From NCBI GenBank assembly GCA_902776185.1, contig CACYPH010000007.1, positions 1-61,871 of the forward strand: DNA of 61,871 nucleotides, given 5' to 3'. Positions 46,970-56,703 of this stretch are shown piece by piece; positions within the stretch are counted from its first letter, which is position 1; every line of letters starts with the position of its first letter. This stretch comes from an uncultured Ruminococcus sp. GTDB lineage: Bacteria > Bacillota > Clostridia > Oscillospirales > Acutalibacteraceae. Below the pieces are notes generated by a model, which was given only the letters and a program-made list of their open reading frames with translations, was not told where the DNA came from and searched no databases. The position numbers and the translations under genes were made by a program.

Positions 46970-47996
46970 CCCCTTTCATAAAGTTTCTTTTGAGCTGTCC
47001 GCACGATGCGTCGATATCCGAGCCGAGCGTTCTGCGAACGGTCGCGTTGATCCCCGCGGCGGACAATATATTCACAAAGGCATTCTGCCTTTTTAATGTA
47101 CTTTTCTGATAACCTGCGCCCGTGACGTTATTGACGGGGATCAGGTTGACATGACACAGCATGCCGGTGAGTAACGCCGCGAGCCTGTGTGCATGATCGT
47201 CGGAATCATTCTCGCCGCTGATCAAAGCGTACTCAAAGGTGATCCGGCGATTGGTTTTCTTGATATAGTATTGACAAGCCTCGATGACCTGACTGATCGG
47301 ATAACGGCGGTTGATCGGCATGGTACGCGAACGCGATCGGTCATCCGGCGCATGGAGCGAAACGGATAGACCGCATTGTAACTCCAGATCAGCAAAATCC
47401 CGCATTCGGGGTACGATCCCGCAGGTCGAGATCGTAATATGACGCATTCCGATGTGCAGCGAATCCTCAGAGGATACCAAGCGCAGGAATCGGATCACAT
47501 TATCATAATTATCAAACGGTTCGCCCATGCCCATCAAGACGACATTAGAGATCCTCTCTCCCGCATGAAGCTCGGCGGAACGGATCTGAGCGATCATTTC
47601 GGAGGCTGTCAGCGAGCGGGAAAAGCCGCTCTTGCCGGTCGCACAAAAGGTACAACCCATTTTACAGCCGACCTGTGTCGAGATACAGACGCTCAAGCCG
47701 TGATGATAGCGCATGAGTACACCCTCAACAAATTCGCCGTCGGATAACTCGAACAAAAATTTTTCGGTAGCATCGATCTTTGAGCGCTGTACGCGGACGA
47801 TCTGGGCTTTGGCGAGATATGCGTTCTCTTTAAGAAAATCCCGGAGCTTTGCGGGAAGATTCGTCATTTCGTCAAAAGACGCTGCGTCCTGCTTGATCCA
47901 CGAAAGGACCTGTTTTGCACGGAATTTTTCAAAGCCGTTATCTGTCAGATAAGCGCTTATCTCAGCAAGGTTCATCGACTTGATATCAGTCAGCAT
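46962..47996 (-). CDS. rlmN: 23S rRNA/tRNA (adenine-C2)-methyltransferase RlmN
   Basis: Radical-SAM enzyme that methylates A2503 of 23S rRNA and A37 of some tRNAs. 344 residues with the Fe-S motif CKMGCTFC (Cys111, Cys115, Cys118). The methyl-carrying cysteine is near the C-terminus (SDIDASCGQL), and a catalytic Cys is in the late DAACGQL-type motif. Overlaps rsmB by 11 nt and prpC by 8 nt. Confidence 0.97.
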   Translation of the reverse strand: MLTDIKSMNLAEISAYLTDNGFEKFRAKQVLSWIKQDAASFDEMTNLPAKLRDFLKENAYLAKAQIVRVQRSKIDATEKFLFELSDGEFVEGVLMRYHHGLSVCISTQVGCKMGCTFCATGKSGFSRSLTASEMIAQIRSAELHAGERISNVVLMGMGEPFDNYDNVIRFLRLVSSEDSLHIGMRHITISTCGIVPRMRDFADLELQCGLSVSLHAPDDRSRSRTMPINRRYPISQVIEACQYYIKKTNRRITFEYALISGENDSDDHAHRLAALLTGMLCHVNLIPVNNVTGAGYQKSTLKRQNAFVNILSAAGINATVRRTLGSDIDASCGQLKRNFMKGDV

Positions 47997-49326
47997 CTTT
48001 CACCCTCCTGAGCTTCGCGATAAAGAATCCGTCGGTGTTATATACGCCGGGCAGGATCGTCAGACAATGGTCATCCTCTTCGATCTGTCGTTCAAAACCG
48101 TCGGGCAAGTTAAGTGGCTCAGGTGCAAAATCCGGATGCTCGCTTAAGAAGCGTTCGATCACATCCGCATTCTCCGACTTGCGCAGCGTACAGGTCGAAT
48201 AGACAAGAATCCCATCTGTTGGGAGATATGACGCGCTCATACACAATATACTGTATTGCAACTTTGGCAATATGTCAATATTTGTGTCTGTTTTGTAACG
48301 AATTTCGGGCTTTCTTCGAAGGATTCCGAGCCCTGAACAGGGTACATCACACAAAATCCGCTGACATTCAGGAAGCGGAGCGTCCTCTGCGGCGGCGTCG
48401 CGCTGAGCGGTTTTGATGATATCAATTCCAAGCCGATTTGCCCCGTCGTTAATTAAACCCAGCTTATGACGGTGGAGATCATAGGAATATACCGCTCCTT
48501 GATTTTCCATACGGATCGCGGAATAAAAGGATTTTCCGCCAGGCGCGGAACACACATCACAGATGGTCTCGCCTTTCTCAGCGCCGAGCATTTCGGCACA
48601 CAGCTGAGATGCGGCGTCCTCGACAAAGAAATGTCCGTCTCGGAATTCCGGTATCTGTTCCAGAGAACCGGTATGACTGAGATGCAGTGAATTTTCTAGA
48701 AAAGAAATATTCTCTACCGTTATCCCTCGATTTGTCAAAGCGGCAGTTAACTCCGCCTTGGTCGTTTTCAGCGTATTGACGCGGACGGTGAGCGGCGGTC
48801 TGCCGAGAAAACCTTTTAATATGATTTCGGTTTTGTCGCTGTATTGCTCGAGCCACTCCTCGACCAAAGCCTCGGGACAGGAATACTTGACAGATAAGTA
48901 TTTTATCTTATCCTTTTCATCCGGTAGCTTGTACTGCTTATCGGCACGAACCAGATTGCGCAGGATCGCGTTGACAAAGCCCGCGCTTTTATACAGGCGC
49001 AGTTTTTTACACAGCTTGACGCTTTCATTGACCGCCGCGCTGTCGGGCACCTTATCCATAAAGATCAGCTGATAAACACCGAGATACAGGATGATCAGCG
49101 TCTTTTTCTCGATCTTTTTAATGCGGATCGACGAATACTGACGGATGATATACTCAAGCGTCAGTTTGCGTTCCAATACGCCGTATACCAAAGCAGATAA
49201 AAAGGAAGTATCCAGCGGATTCAACACATTTTCTTTGACCGCGAGATTGATTGCAATAGCAGAGTACGCGTCCTCATAAAGAACGCGATCGATGACTTCA
49301 AATGCGATTTTGCGTACGTCTGCCAT
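47986..49326 (-). CDS. rsmB: 16S rRNA (cytosine-967-C5)-methyltransferase
   Basis: Methylates C967 of 16S rRNA. 446 residues. An N-terminal NusB-like RNA-binding domain (about 1-150) precedes a SAM methyltransferase with CSAPGGKS (SAM site), the DVPCSGLGILRRKPEIRY motif (catalytic Cys in PCSG), and YSTCTL. It overlaps rlmN by 11 nt and lies 15 nt behind the metallopeptidase gene. Confidence 0.96.
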   Translation of the reverse strand: MADVRKIAFEVIDRVLYEDAYSAIAINLAVKENVLNPLDTSFLSALVYGVLERKLTLEYIIRQYSSIRIKKIEKKTLIILYLGVYQLIFMDKVPDSAAVNESVKLCKKLRLYKSAGFVNAILRNLVRADKQYKLPDEKDKIKYLSVKYSCPEALVEEWLEQYSDKTEIILKGFLGRPPLTVRVNTLKTTKAELTAALTNRGITVENISFLENSLHLSHTGSLEQIPEFRDGHFFVEDAASQLCAEMLGAEKGETICDVCSAPGGKSFYSAIRMENQGAVYSYDLHRHKLGLINDGANRLGIDIIKTAQRDAAAEDAPLPECQRILCDVPCSGLGILRRKPEIRYKTDTNIDILPKLQYSILCMSASYLPTDGILVYSTCTLRKSENADVIERFLSEHPDFAPEPLNLPDGFERQIEEDDHCLTILPGVYNTDGFFIAKLRRVKDAD

Positions 49327-49341
49327 TGTTTACTCCTAAAT

Positions 49342-50040
49342 TTATCTTCTGCGATTGGTCGCGATCAGCACCAGTCTGAGCAGCTGGAGGATCGCGGTAG
49401 CGGCGGCAGCGACATAGGTCATCGCTGCGGCACGCAGTGTACGGCTTGCGCCGGGGTATTCTTCTTCGGTCAAAAAGTGATTCGCCTTGATGGTTTTCAG
49501 CGCGCGTGCGGAGGCGTTGAATTCCACCGGAAGCGTGACGACAGTGAATAAAACTGCAGCTGAATACAGGATGATACCGATCGTCACAACAAAGTCATAT
49601 CGCGTTGGCAGAAGCAGACCGATGATGACCAGAATCCAGCCGAGCTTTGTGCCGATATTGGCAACCGGCAGGATCGCCGAGCGCAGCTTGTTGGGGAAAT
49701 ATCCCTCCGCGTGTTGACAGGCGTGTCCGGCTTCGTGACACGCAACGCCGACCGCCGCAACAGAGGTGGAACCGTAGACAGATTCGGACAAGCGGATCGT
49801 ATTGGTGCGCGGATCAAAGTGGTCGGTCAGATTACCTGCGACCCGTTCGATCACAACACCTGTTACGCCGTTAGCGCGAAGTAGGGCGTCCGCCGCCTGA
49901 GCGCCGGTCATCCCGCGGGAATTCGGAATCTTTGAATATTTGCTGAATGTGGTTTTGACCTTTGCACTGCAATAGAGTGACAGCAGCAGACACGGTATCA
50001 TGATGACAAACCATGTCCAGTCGTAATACATATAACCCAT
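49342..50040 (-). CDS. YugP-family zinc metallopeptidase (membrane)
   Basis: 232 residues. An N-terminal membrane helix, then the zinc-binding HEAGH motif (VACHEAGHACQH, about 97-108), and two or three C-terminal membrane helices. A Gly/Pro-rich loop before HEAGH (IRLSESVYGSTSVAAVGVACH shortened to SESVYGSTSVAAVGVA) is typical. Substrates are unknown. It starts 1 nt after the fmt stop. Inserted here relative to the B. subtilis cluster, as in other Clostridia. Confidence 0.9.
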   Translation of the reverse strand: MGYMYYDWTWFVIMIPCLLLSLYCSAKVKTTFSKYSKIPNSRGMTGAQAADALLRANGVTGVVIERVAGNLTDHFDPRTNTIRLSESVYGSTSVAAVGVACHEAGHACQHAEGYFPNKLRSAILPVANIGTKLGWILVIIGLLLPTRYDFVVTIGIILYSAAVLFTVVTLPVEFNASARALKTIKANHFLTEEEYPGASRTLRAAAMTYVAAAATAILQLLRLVLIATNRRR

Positions 50041-50041
50041 C

Positions 50042-50962
50042 TTATTCTCCTATCAGCTCGCCTACACAGAGCTTGTGCCCGACGAGGAATGTTTTTGCGT
50101 CCATACGTTTTTTGCCCTCGAGCTGCAGTTCATGGATGATGACCGAGCCTTCGCCGCAGGCAACGGTCAGCGGATCGAGGGACAGTATCTTACCCGCTTC
50201 TCCGGATTTTTCACAAGGCGAGGTACGCAGGATCTTCAGCTTCTTGTCGTGCAGTAGAGTATATGCAACCGGCCAGCTGTACAGACCTCTGACAAGGTTA
50301 TGCACCGCTGTACCACTATTGCTCCAGTCGATCAGCGAGATGCTTTTATCGAGCATAGACGCGTAGGTCGCGAGGCTTTCATCCTGCTTTTCGGCAATCA
50401 GCTCTCCCCTCTCGAGTTTGTCGAGTGCTTCGATCAGCACATCTCCGCCCAATTGTGCGAGCTTATCGAACATCGATTCCGCGGTATCGTCGATACCGAT
50501 AGGGATCGCACGCTGCAGCAGCATATCGCCGGTATCGATCCCCTCGTTCATCTGCATGATCGTCACACCGGTCTCGGGGTCGCCGTTGATGACCGACCAC
50601 TGGATCGGCGCGGCGCCGCGGTATTTCGGCAGGAGCGATCCGTGAACGTTGATACAGCCGTAACGCGGGAAATCGAGGATCTCTTTCGGCAGGATCTTGC
50701 CGTATGCCGCAACGATGATCGCATCGGGATTCTTTTCTCGGATGATCTCCATCGCCGTTCCGTCGCGCATCGAATTCGGCTGATATACCGTCAGACCGTG
50801 TTTCAGCGCGCAGACCTTGACGTCAGGCGGGGTCAATACCTGTTTTCTGCCGACAGGCTTATCCGGCTGAGTAAAAACCGCGGCGACTTCATGTCCGGAT
50901 TCTATCAGCTTTTCAAGGCACGGCACGGCAAAATCCGGCGTGCCCATAAAAATCAGTTTCAT
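50042..50962 (-). CDS. fmt: Methionyl-tRNA formyltransferase
   Basis: Formylates initiator Met-tRNA using 10-formyltetrahydrofolate. 306 residues with the active-site stretch INVHGSLLPKYRGAAPIQW split as NVHGSLLPKYRG and AAPIQW (about 105-125), and the C-terminal OB-like domain. Overlaps def by 4 nt, coupling formylation to deformylation. Confidence 0.97.
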   Translation of the reverse strand: MKLIFMGTPDFAVPCLEKLIESGHEVAAVFTQPDKPVGRKQVLTPPDVKVCALKHGLTVYQPNSMRDGTAMEIIREKNPDAIIVAAYGKILPKEILDFPRYGCINVHGSLLPKYRGAAPIQWSVINGDPETGVTIMQMNEGIDTGDMLLQRAIPIGIDDTAESMFDKLAQLGGDVLIEALDKLERGELIAEKQDESLATYASMLDKSISLIDWSNSGTAVHNLVRGLYSWPVAYTLLHDKKLKILRTSPCEKSGEAGKILSLDPLTVACGEGSVIIHELQLEGKKRMDAKTFLVGHKLCVGELIGE

Positions 50963-51438
50963 TCTTCTCTCATCTCTCTGAGTTCTTCATCGGTCAGCAT
51001 CCGGATGACCTTTGACTTGAAGATGATGCCGTCGAGGTGATCAAACTCGTGGCACATCGCCTGTGCAAACAAGTCGTCGCCCTCGATGATACATTCCTTC
51101 CCGTTGCGGTCGAAGTAGCGCGTTTTCACGTGCTTGGGACGGATGATGATACCGAACTGATCGGGACAGCTCAGACAGCCCTCCTGGACCTCCTGCTCGC
51201 CCTCGGTCTCGATGATCTCGGGGTTGACGAATTCGATCGGACCGTCGCCGACGTCGATGACACAGCAGCGGCGCATCACGCCGACCTGGGGCGCGGCAAG
51301 ACCGACGCCGCCCGAGTCCTCGAGGGTTTCGATCAGATCATCGAGCAGATCCCAGAGTTTTTGATCAAATTTTTCATAGGGGCGGCACTTCTTGGTCAGA
51401 ATCGGGTCGCCCTCTTTGACGATGTTTCTTAACGCCAT
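50959..51438 (-). CDS. def: Peptide deformylase
   Basis: Removes the N-formyl group from new proteins. 159 residues with all three motifs: GGVGLAAPQVG (43-53), EGCLSCP (86-92, metal ligand Cys88) and CHEFDHLDG (129-137; metal ligands His130 and His134, catalytic Glu131). The EGCLS form and length fit the single-Cys bacterial type. 20 nt behind priA. Confidence 0.97.
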   Translation of the reverse strand: MALRNIVKEGDPILTKKCRPYEKFDQKLWDLLDDLIETLEDSGGVGLAAPQVGVMRRCCVIDVGDGPIEFVNPEIIETEGEQEVQEGCLSCPDQFGIIIRPKHVKTRYFDRNGKECIIEGDDLFAQAMCHEFDHLDGIIFKSKVIRMLTDEELREMREE

Positions 51439-51458
51439 GGTTTCCCTCCTATAGGGTA

Positions 51459-53900
51459 TTAAATCTCATGCGGGTCAACGTCCGCATATACCGTCACGTC
51501 GCTGAACGCGCGTTCTTTGGAAAAGGCGATCAGCATATTGCCGAGCATCTCGCGAAAGCGCCGGTCGTTGCGGCATTTCAGTATCAGTTTATATCTGTAT
51601 TTATTGCTCACCTTAAAGACCGCCGCCGGTACCGGACCGAGTATTCTCAGCGGGATATCGGGGTAATCGGATCTCAGATAAGCGGTCATTTTTGTTAAAA
51701 AGCTCCTGGCGGCGTCGGTGGATTTTTTTGCATTCTCGCTGACAAAGCCGACAAGACAGATCGTCGCGAACGGCGGGTACAGCATCGCCTTTCTCAACCC
51801 TATCTCCGATTGATAGAACGCGTCGTAATCCTGCCTTGCGGCAAGGGAGATGATCGGGTTCTCTGGGGTGAATGTCTGGATGATCGCCCTGCCCTTTTGA
51901 GCGCCTCTGCCGGAGCGCCCGACGACCTGCGTCAGCAGAGAAAAAGTATTCTCATAGCTGCGGTAGTCGTCGAGATACAGCATTCTATCTGCGTTCAAAA
52001 CGCCAACCAGCGTCACGTTCGGAAAATCCAATCCTTTTGCAACCATCTGTGTGCCAACCAAAATATCATAGTCGCCGTTTGCGAACGCGCTGAGCTTCTT
52101 CTCATGCGACGAACGCGTCATCGTGCTGTCGGTATCCATCCTGAGGATCCGCGCCTGCGGAAAGATCTCGGCAAGCTCCACCTCTGCCCTCTGTGTACCG
52201 GTGCCGGACAATCGCAGGCTGTGGCTGTGGCAGGTCGGACACTCAGCGGTATACTTCACCGAATAGCCGCAGTAGTGACACATCAGCCGATTATTCGCGT
52301 TATGGTAGGTCAGTGAGATCGAACAATTCGGACAGGTCAGCGGTTCTTTACAGCTGTTGCAGGTGACAAAGGAATTGTATCCCCTGCGGTTCAATAGCAG
52401 GATCGACTGCTTACCGTGATCGAGATTGTCCTCGATGCTCTGCAAAAGTCGGCTTGAATAGCTTCCGGTATTACCGACCGCGACTTCCTCGTTCATATCC
52501 TCGATAATGACCTCGGGCAGTACCGCAGTCCCGTAACGTTTTGTCAGCGTGTGCTTATGATATACGCCGGTCGACGCATAGTAGAACGTTTCAACGCTCG
52601 GGGTCGCGGAGGATAACAGCAGCAGGGATCGATGATAGGAACAGCGAAAGCGCGCCAGATCTTTTGCATCGAATCGCGGCTTTGCTTCACTTTTATAGGT
52701 ATGCTCCTGCTCCTCGTCCATGATGATCAAGCCGAGATTTTTGCACGGCGCAAAAACGGCAGACCGCGTACCGATCGCTATTTTAGCAATACCACGCTGA
52801 ACACGTTTGTATTCATCCAATCTTTCGCCGAGCGACAGCGCGCTGTGGAAAACTGCCACCTTATCGCCGAAACGCGCCTTAAACACAGCGATCAGCTGCG
52901 GGGTGAGCGCGATCTCGGGTACCATCACAATGACGTCCTTGTCATCGGATAACGCCTGCTCGATCAGTTTGAAAAACACCGACGTCTTTCCCGAGCCGGT
53001 GATACCGTACAGCAGCGAAACTTCTGCCGAATCGGAGCGGTACAGCGTCAAAAGCTCGTCATAGGCTTTCTGCTGCTCTTCGGTGAGGATGACATTTTTT
53101 CTGACTGCATCGGAGGTTTTCGGGATGCGGAACACTTCATCGTCAAAATACGCGGCGATCCCTTTTTTGACTAGCGCATCCGCAACAGACGAGGTCACGC
53201 CGGTGTAATAACAGATCTCCTTGACAGACGCTGAGCCGACCGACTGCAGCAGATCGATCACGCTCTGCTGTTTTGCGCTGAGCTTGACAGAATCGATGAT
53301 GTCTGAATAATCATCAGACAAACGCAGCATTTTGATCGTCTTATCTCCGATACGGCGAAAAGCTGAATCAGATTTTATTAAAACCCCGTCGGTTTCCATC
53401 TCGTCAAGAACAGATGAATTGCTGTAGCCTAACTCGGCTAATAAAGCATTCTTCTCGAATTTATTATTCTTTGAACGAATAATAGAAACGATCCTGCGCC
53501 ATTCGTCGGAGAGGTCATAGAATCGGTCGCCAAGATCTCGACTGACGGAATACTCAACCGACAAACGATAGTTGATCCCTGCCGGCAGCATCGCCTTGAC
53601 CGCGTCATAATACGCACAGAAGTAATGCTCCTTCATAAAAGCGCACATCCCGAGTTGTTCGGACGATAAAACAGGCTCATCGTCCAAAACATCGGCGATC
53701 TCTTTGAGACCGGTCGTATCTTCGGTATCGGCGACAGAGGTGACAATTCCCTGACGGCGCGCGTTACCTCTGCCGAACGGCACAACAACTCTGCACCCCG
53801 TCAGATCGCACTTGACAGTCGGCGGGATGAGGTAGCTGAACTCTTTATCAAAATGATAAACGGCGTTTTCTACGGCAACGCGTGCGATAGCACAGGTCAT
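51459..53900 (-). CDS. priA: Primosomal replication factor PriA
   Basis: 3'-5' helicase that restarts stalled replication forks. 813 residues. An N-terminal DNA-binding domain precedes Walker A GITGSGKTSV, Walker B DEEQ (MDEEQEHTYKSE) and a zinc-binding insert of Cys pairs (CNSCKEPLTCPNC, CHYCGY, CPTCHS). Helicase motifs include GTQMVAKGLDFPNV and VGRSGRGAQKG. The domain order is complete. 7 nt behind rpoZ. Confidence 0.97.
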   Translation of the reverse strand: MTCAIARVAVENAVYHFDKEFSYLIPPTVKCDLTGCRVVVPFGRGNARRQGIVTSVADTEDTTGLKEIADVLDDEPVLSSEQLGMCAFMKEHYFCAYYDAVKAMLPAGINYRLSVEYSVSRDLGDRFYDLSDEWRRIVSIIRSKNNKFEKNALLAELGYSNSSVLDEMETDGVLIKSDSAFRRIGDKTIKMLRLSDDYSDIIDSVKLSAKQQSVIDLLQSVGSASVKEICYYTGVTSSVADALVKKGIAAYFDDEVFRIPKTSDAVRKNVILTEEQQKAYDELLTLYRSDSAEVSLLYGITGSGKTSVFFKLIEQALSDDKDVIVMVPEIALTPQLIAVFKARFGDKVAVFHSALSLGERLDEYKRVQRGIAKIAIGTRSAVFAPCKNLGLIIMDEEQEHTYKSEAKPRFDAKDLARFRCSYHRSLLLLSSATPSVETFYYASTGVYHKHTLTKRYGTAVLPEVIIEDMNEEVAVGNTGSYSSRLLQSIEDNLDHGKQSILLLNRRGYNSFVTCNSCKEPLTCPNCSISLTYHNANNRLMCHYCGYSVKYTAECPTCHSHSLRLSGTGTQRAEVELAEIFPQARILRMDTDSTMTRSSHEKKLSAFANGDYDILVGTQMVAKGLDFPNVTLVGVLNADRMLYLDDYRSYENTFSLLTQVVGRSGRGAQKGRAIIQTFTPENPIISLAARQDYDAFYQSEIGLRKAMLYPPFATICLVGFVSENAKKSTDAARSFLTKMTAYLRSDYPDIPLRILGPVPAAVFKVSNKYRYKLILKCRNDRRFREMLGNMLIAFSKERAFSDVTVYADVDPHEI

Positions 53901-53907
53901 CAGTCAA

Positions 53908-54102
53908 TCAGTCTTCTTCCAGAATGTTGTACTTGTGGTTTTTGAAATCCTCGATTGCAAGCAGAACGGGCTTATCCTCAGTGATCACGCCCTCTTCCTT
54001 AAAATCGTCGGCGATCTCTCTGGCGCGCTTTGCAACGCCGATCACGAGCGCATAGCGGCTCTCCTTGCCGGTCAACATATCATCTAATGATGCTCTTTTC
54101 AT
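53908..54102 (-). CDS. rpoZ: RNA polymerase omega subunit
   Basis: Small subunit that helps assemble RNA polymerase. 64 residues with the conserved core YALVIGVAKRAREIADD (17-33) and the acidic end NHKYNILEED. It lies 5 nt after gmk, the usual Firmicute order. coaBC, normally between rpoZ and priA in B. subtilis, is absent. Confidence 0.93.
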   Translation of the reverse strand: MKRASLDDMLTGKESRYALVIGVAKRAREIADDFKEEGVITEDKPVLLAIEDFKNHKYNILEED

Positions 54103-54107
54103 GGTTC

Positions 54108-54689
54108 TTACTCCTTTATAGCAAGTTTATTTTTTCTATCTGAAATGATGGACAGCACCTCTTTGACGGCGCGGTCGACATCATCGTTTACAACAACATA
54201 ATCAAATAAATGGTGGTGTTCAAGCTCTTCGCGAGCGGTTTTCAGCCTTGCGGCGATCACCTCGGGCGTCTCGGTGCCTCTTCCCTCAAGGCGCGCCTGC
54301 AATTCCTCAAAGGATGGCGGCACGATGAAGATGCTCAGGCAATCGGGACAAGACTCTTTGATCTGCAAAAAGCCTTTGAGCTCAATTTCCAGAAAGACGT
54401 CCAGCCCTTCATCGAGCATTCGAAACACCGGTTCTTTCGGCGTGCCGTAGCAGTTGCCGACATATTCGGCGTGCTCGAGAAAACCATCCTTTGCGATCAG
54501 ATTTTCAAATTCCTCGCGGGTGACAAAGTAGTATTCTCTGCCGTTTACCTCTCCCTTACGCGGCGCACGGGTCGTAGCGGAAACCGATAAGCGGATATTA
54601 GGATCTGCGGCAAGCAGTTTTTTCATGATCGTGCCTTTGCCGACGCCGGATGCGCCTGCGTAGACAACCAAAAGTCCTCTGTTACTCAT
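54108..54689 (-). CDS. gmk: Guanylate kinase
   Basis: Phosphorylates GMP to GDP. 193 residues with the P-loop GASGVGKGT (13-21), the GMP-binding TTRAPRKGEVNGREYYF motif (39-55), and the lid region. Overlaps remA by 8 nt and is followed by rpoZ at 5 nt, so nucleotide and transcription genes are coupled. Confidence 0.97.
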   Translation of the reverse strand: MSNRGLLVVYAGASGVGKGTIMKKLLAADPNIRLSVSATTRAPRKGEVNGREYYFVTREEFENLIAKDGFLEHAEYVGNCYGTPKEPVFRMLDEGLDVFLEIELKGFLQIKESCPDCLSIFIVPPSFEELQARLEGRGTETPEVIAARLKTAREELEHHHLFDYVVVNDDVDRAVKEVLSIISDRKNKLAIKE

Positions 54690-54927
54690 CCTTGCTCTCC
54701 TCCATGCGCGAAGCGATCGTTTCGGTCGTCAGTGCGGAGAGAACGATGTACTCGCTGTCAGTGATGATGACCGCCTTGCACTTTCTGCCGAAGGTCGCGT
54801 CGATCAGGGTCGACGCCGCCTTGCTCATCTGCACGATACGCTTGATCGGTGCAGAATCGGGGCTGACAACGGAAACGATCTTGCTGATATTCACAACGTT
54901 GCCGAAGCCGATATTGACAAATCGCAT
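54682..54927 (-). CDS. remA: RemA family extracellular-matrix regulator (DUF370)
   Basis: 81 residues, near-identical in pattern to B. subtilis RemA: FVNIGFGNVVNISKIVSVVSPDSAPIKR split as GFGNVVNISKIVSVVSP and SAPIKR, ending TLIDATFGRKCKAVIITDS. RemA forms DNA-binding rings that activate biofilm genes in Bacillus; its targets in Clostridia are not known. Lies between yicC and gmk as usual. Confidence 0.93.
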   Translation of the reverse strand: MRFVNIGFGNVVNISKIVSVVSPDSAPIKRIVQMSKAASTLIDATFGRKCKAVIITDSEYIVLSALTTETIASRMEESKDE

Positions 54928-54938
54928 AAGCTCCTCCG

Positions 54939-55820
54939 TTACTCGATATTCTGGACCTGTTCGCGGATCTTCTCGATCTCGCCCTTGATCTCGACAACCT
55001 TATGAGCGAGCTTGGAATCCGTGACCTTGGAGCCGATGGTATTTGCCTCGCGGTTCATTTCCTGTACGATGAAATCGAGCTTGCGTCCGATTGGCTGGTC
55101 GGAATCAAGGAAGCTCTTCATCTGGTCAAAATGCGAACGCAGGCGGACGGTCTCTTCGTCCACGGCAACCTTATCGGCAAAGATCGCAGCTTCGGTCAGG
55201 ATACGCTGCTCGTCGATATTGTTGCTCTGCAGAACGTCCTTAAGCTTTGCGTACAGTCTTTCGCGATACTCCTGTACGGTGATCGGGGATCGCTCCTCGA
55301 TCTCGCCGACGATAGAGATGATATGCTCGGCGCGGGACAGGATATCGGCACGCAGCCTATCCCCCTCGGCACGGCGCATCTCAAGAAAATGCGAAAGCGC
55401 TTCATCCACCGCGACCTTGACGTCGTTGAACACCGCTTCTTCATCCGTCGGCGGGCGGTGGATCTGGAAAATATCGCTGATGCGCGCTAACACAGATACC
55501 GAGATATCCTCGCGAACGCCATAGTCCTTTGCCAACGTATGCATCGCATCGATGTAACCCTTGGCAAGCGGTCGATTCAGCTCGACCTCAACGGCAGTAT
55601 CGTCGTTTTCGGTAACGGATACATACATATCCACCTTACCGCGGCTGACCTTTTCGCCGACATATTTTTTCAGCTTATCTTCCAGAAAGCTGTAGCCTCT
55701 GCCGGTGCGGCAGGAAAACTCATAGTAGCGGTGGTTGACGCTTTTGATCTCGACAATGATATCGCGGGTACCGACAGAGATCTCTGCTCTGCCGAAACCG
55801 GTCATCGACATAACCATCAT
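54939..55820 (-). CDS. YicC-family endoribonuclease
   Basis: 293 residues from the ATG at 55820, which has AAGGAG 5 nt upstream, giving MMVMSMTGFGRAE. The N-terminal motif SMTGFGRA and the C-terminal DUF1732 helix (LDFIVQEMNREANTIGSK, about 245-262) define the family. YicC-type proteins cut RNA; whether this member does is inferred. First gene of the long cluster running to rsgA. Confidence 0.92.
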   Translation of the reverse strand: MMVMSMTGFGRAEISVGTRDIIVEIKSVNHRYYEFSCRTGRGYSFLEDKLKKYVGEKVSRGKVDMYVSVTENDDTAVEVELNRPLAKGYIDAMHTLAKDYGVREDISVSVLARISDIFQIHRPPTDEEAVFNDVKVAVDEALSHFLEMRRAEGDRLRADILSRAEHIISIVGEIEERSPITVQEYRERLYAKLKDVLQSNNIDEQRILTEAAIFADKVAVDEETVRLRSHFDQMKSFLDSDQPIGRKLDFIVQEMNREANTIGSKVTDSKLAHKVVEIKGEIEKIREQVQNIE

Positions 55821-55849
55821 GCTCACTCCTTATTTTTATCCTAACCTGT

Positions 55850-55878
55850 ATTTTACCACTCACATCAAAAACAGGCAA
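55850..55878 (-). promoter_or_regulatory. Promoter of the yicC-rsgA cluster
   Basis: Minus-strand TTGCCT (55878-55873), 17-bp spacer, TAAAAT (55855-55850). Confidence 0.65.
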
Positions 55879-55907
55879 TAGAGTTGTTACAAAACTGTAA
55901 TTACTAA

Positions 55908-55936
55908 TTGCAATATTCCACAAGATATGGTATATT
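55908..55936 (+). promoter_or_regulatory. Promoter of yebC
   Basis: TTGCAA (55908-55913), 17-bp spacer, TATATT (55931-55936), 35 nt before the start codon. It is back to back with the yicC promoter, leaving 29 bp between the two -35 elements. Confidence 0.7.
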
Positions 55937-55971
55937 AGGATAGATATAAAACAATAAAGGAATGAGAAACA

Positions 55972-56703
55972 ATGTCAGGACACAATAAATGGAGTACTAT
56001 CAAGCAGAAAAAAGGTAAAAATGACGCGGCTCGCGCCAAGATTTTCACCAAGATCGGCCGCGAGCTGATCGTCGCGATCCGTGACGGCGGCAGCGCCGAC
56101 CCCAATGTTAACTCGAAGCTGCGCGACTGTATCGCAAAAGCAAAGGCAAACAATGTCCCTAACGACAATATCGAGCGTGCGATCAAGAAGGCTCAGGGCG
56201 GTGAAAGCGCGAATTATGAGGCGGTCACCTATGAAGGCTACGGTCCCAGCGGCGTTGCCGTTATCGTAGAAGCGCTGACAGATAACCGCAACCGTACCGC
56301 GGGCGACGTCAGACATTACTTCGATAAGTTCGGCGGCAACATGGGTACCCCCGGCTGTGTCGGCTTCATGTTTGAAAAGAAAGGCGTTCTGGTCATCGAG
56401 CGCGAAGATCTTGAAAAGGATGAAGACACCGTCATGGAGGACGCTCTGGAGGCAGGCGCCGCTGACTTTGAAGCGGACGAGGACATCTTCACCATCTACA
56501 CCGAGCCGGACGATCTGGGAGCAGTCCGCGACGATCTGCAGGCAAAAGGCTATGAATTTGCATCCGCTGAGGTTGAGCAGGTTCCGTCCAACTACACCAA
56601 GATCGAAGATCCTGAAACGCAGGAGAAGATGCAGAAGATGCTGGATATGTTCGAGGATAACGACGACATCCAGAACGTTTGGCACAACTGGGATGAAGCA
56701 TGA
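55972..56703 (+). CDS. YebC/PmpR-family protein
   Basis: 243 residues, beginning [21 protein letters not shown], the hallmark N-terminus (first 20: [19 protein letters not shown]). Three-domain fold with [18 protein letters not shown] and [18 protein letters not shown]. Described as a transcription factor; recent work links members to translation of proline-rich stretches. The stop codon lies inside the first copy of a 28-bp tandem repeat. Confidence 0.95.
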   Translation: MSGHNKWSTIKQKKGKNDAARAKIFTKIGRELIVAIRDGGSADPNVNSKLRDCIAKAKANNVPNDNIERAIKKAQGGESANYEAVTYEGYGPSGVAVIVEALTDNRNRTAGDVRHYFDKFGGNMGTPGCVGFMFEKKGVLVIEREDLEKDEDTVMEDALEAGAADFEADEDIFTIYTEPDDLGAVRDDLQAKGYEFASAEVEQVPSNYTKIEDPETQEKMQKMLDMFEDNDDIQNVWHNWDEA

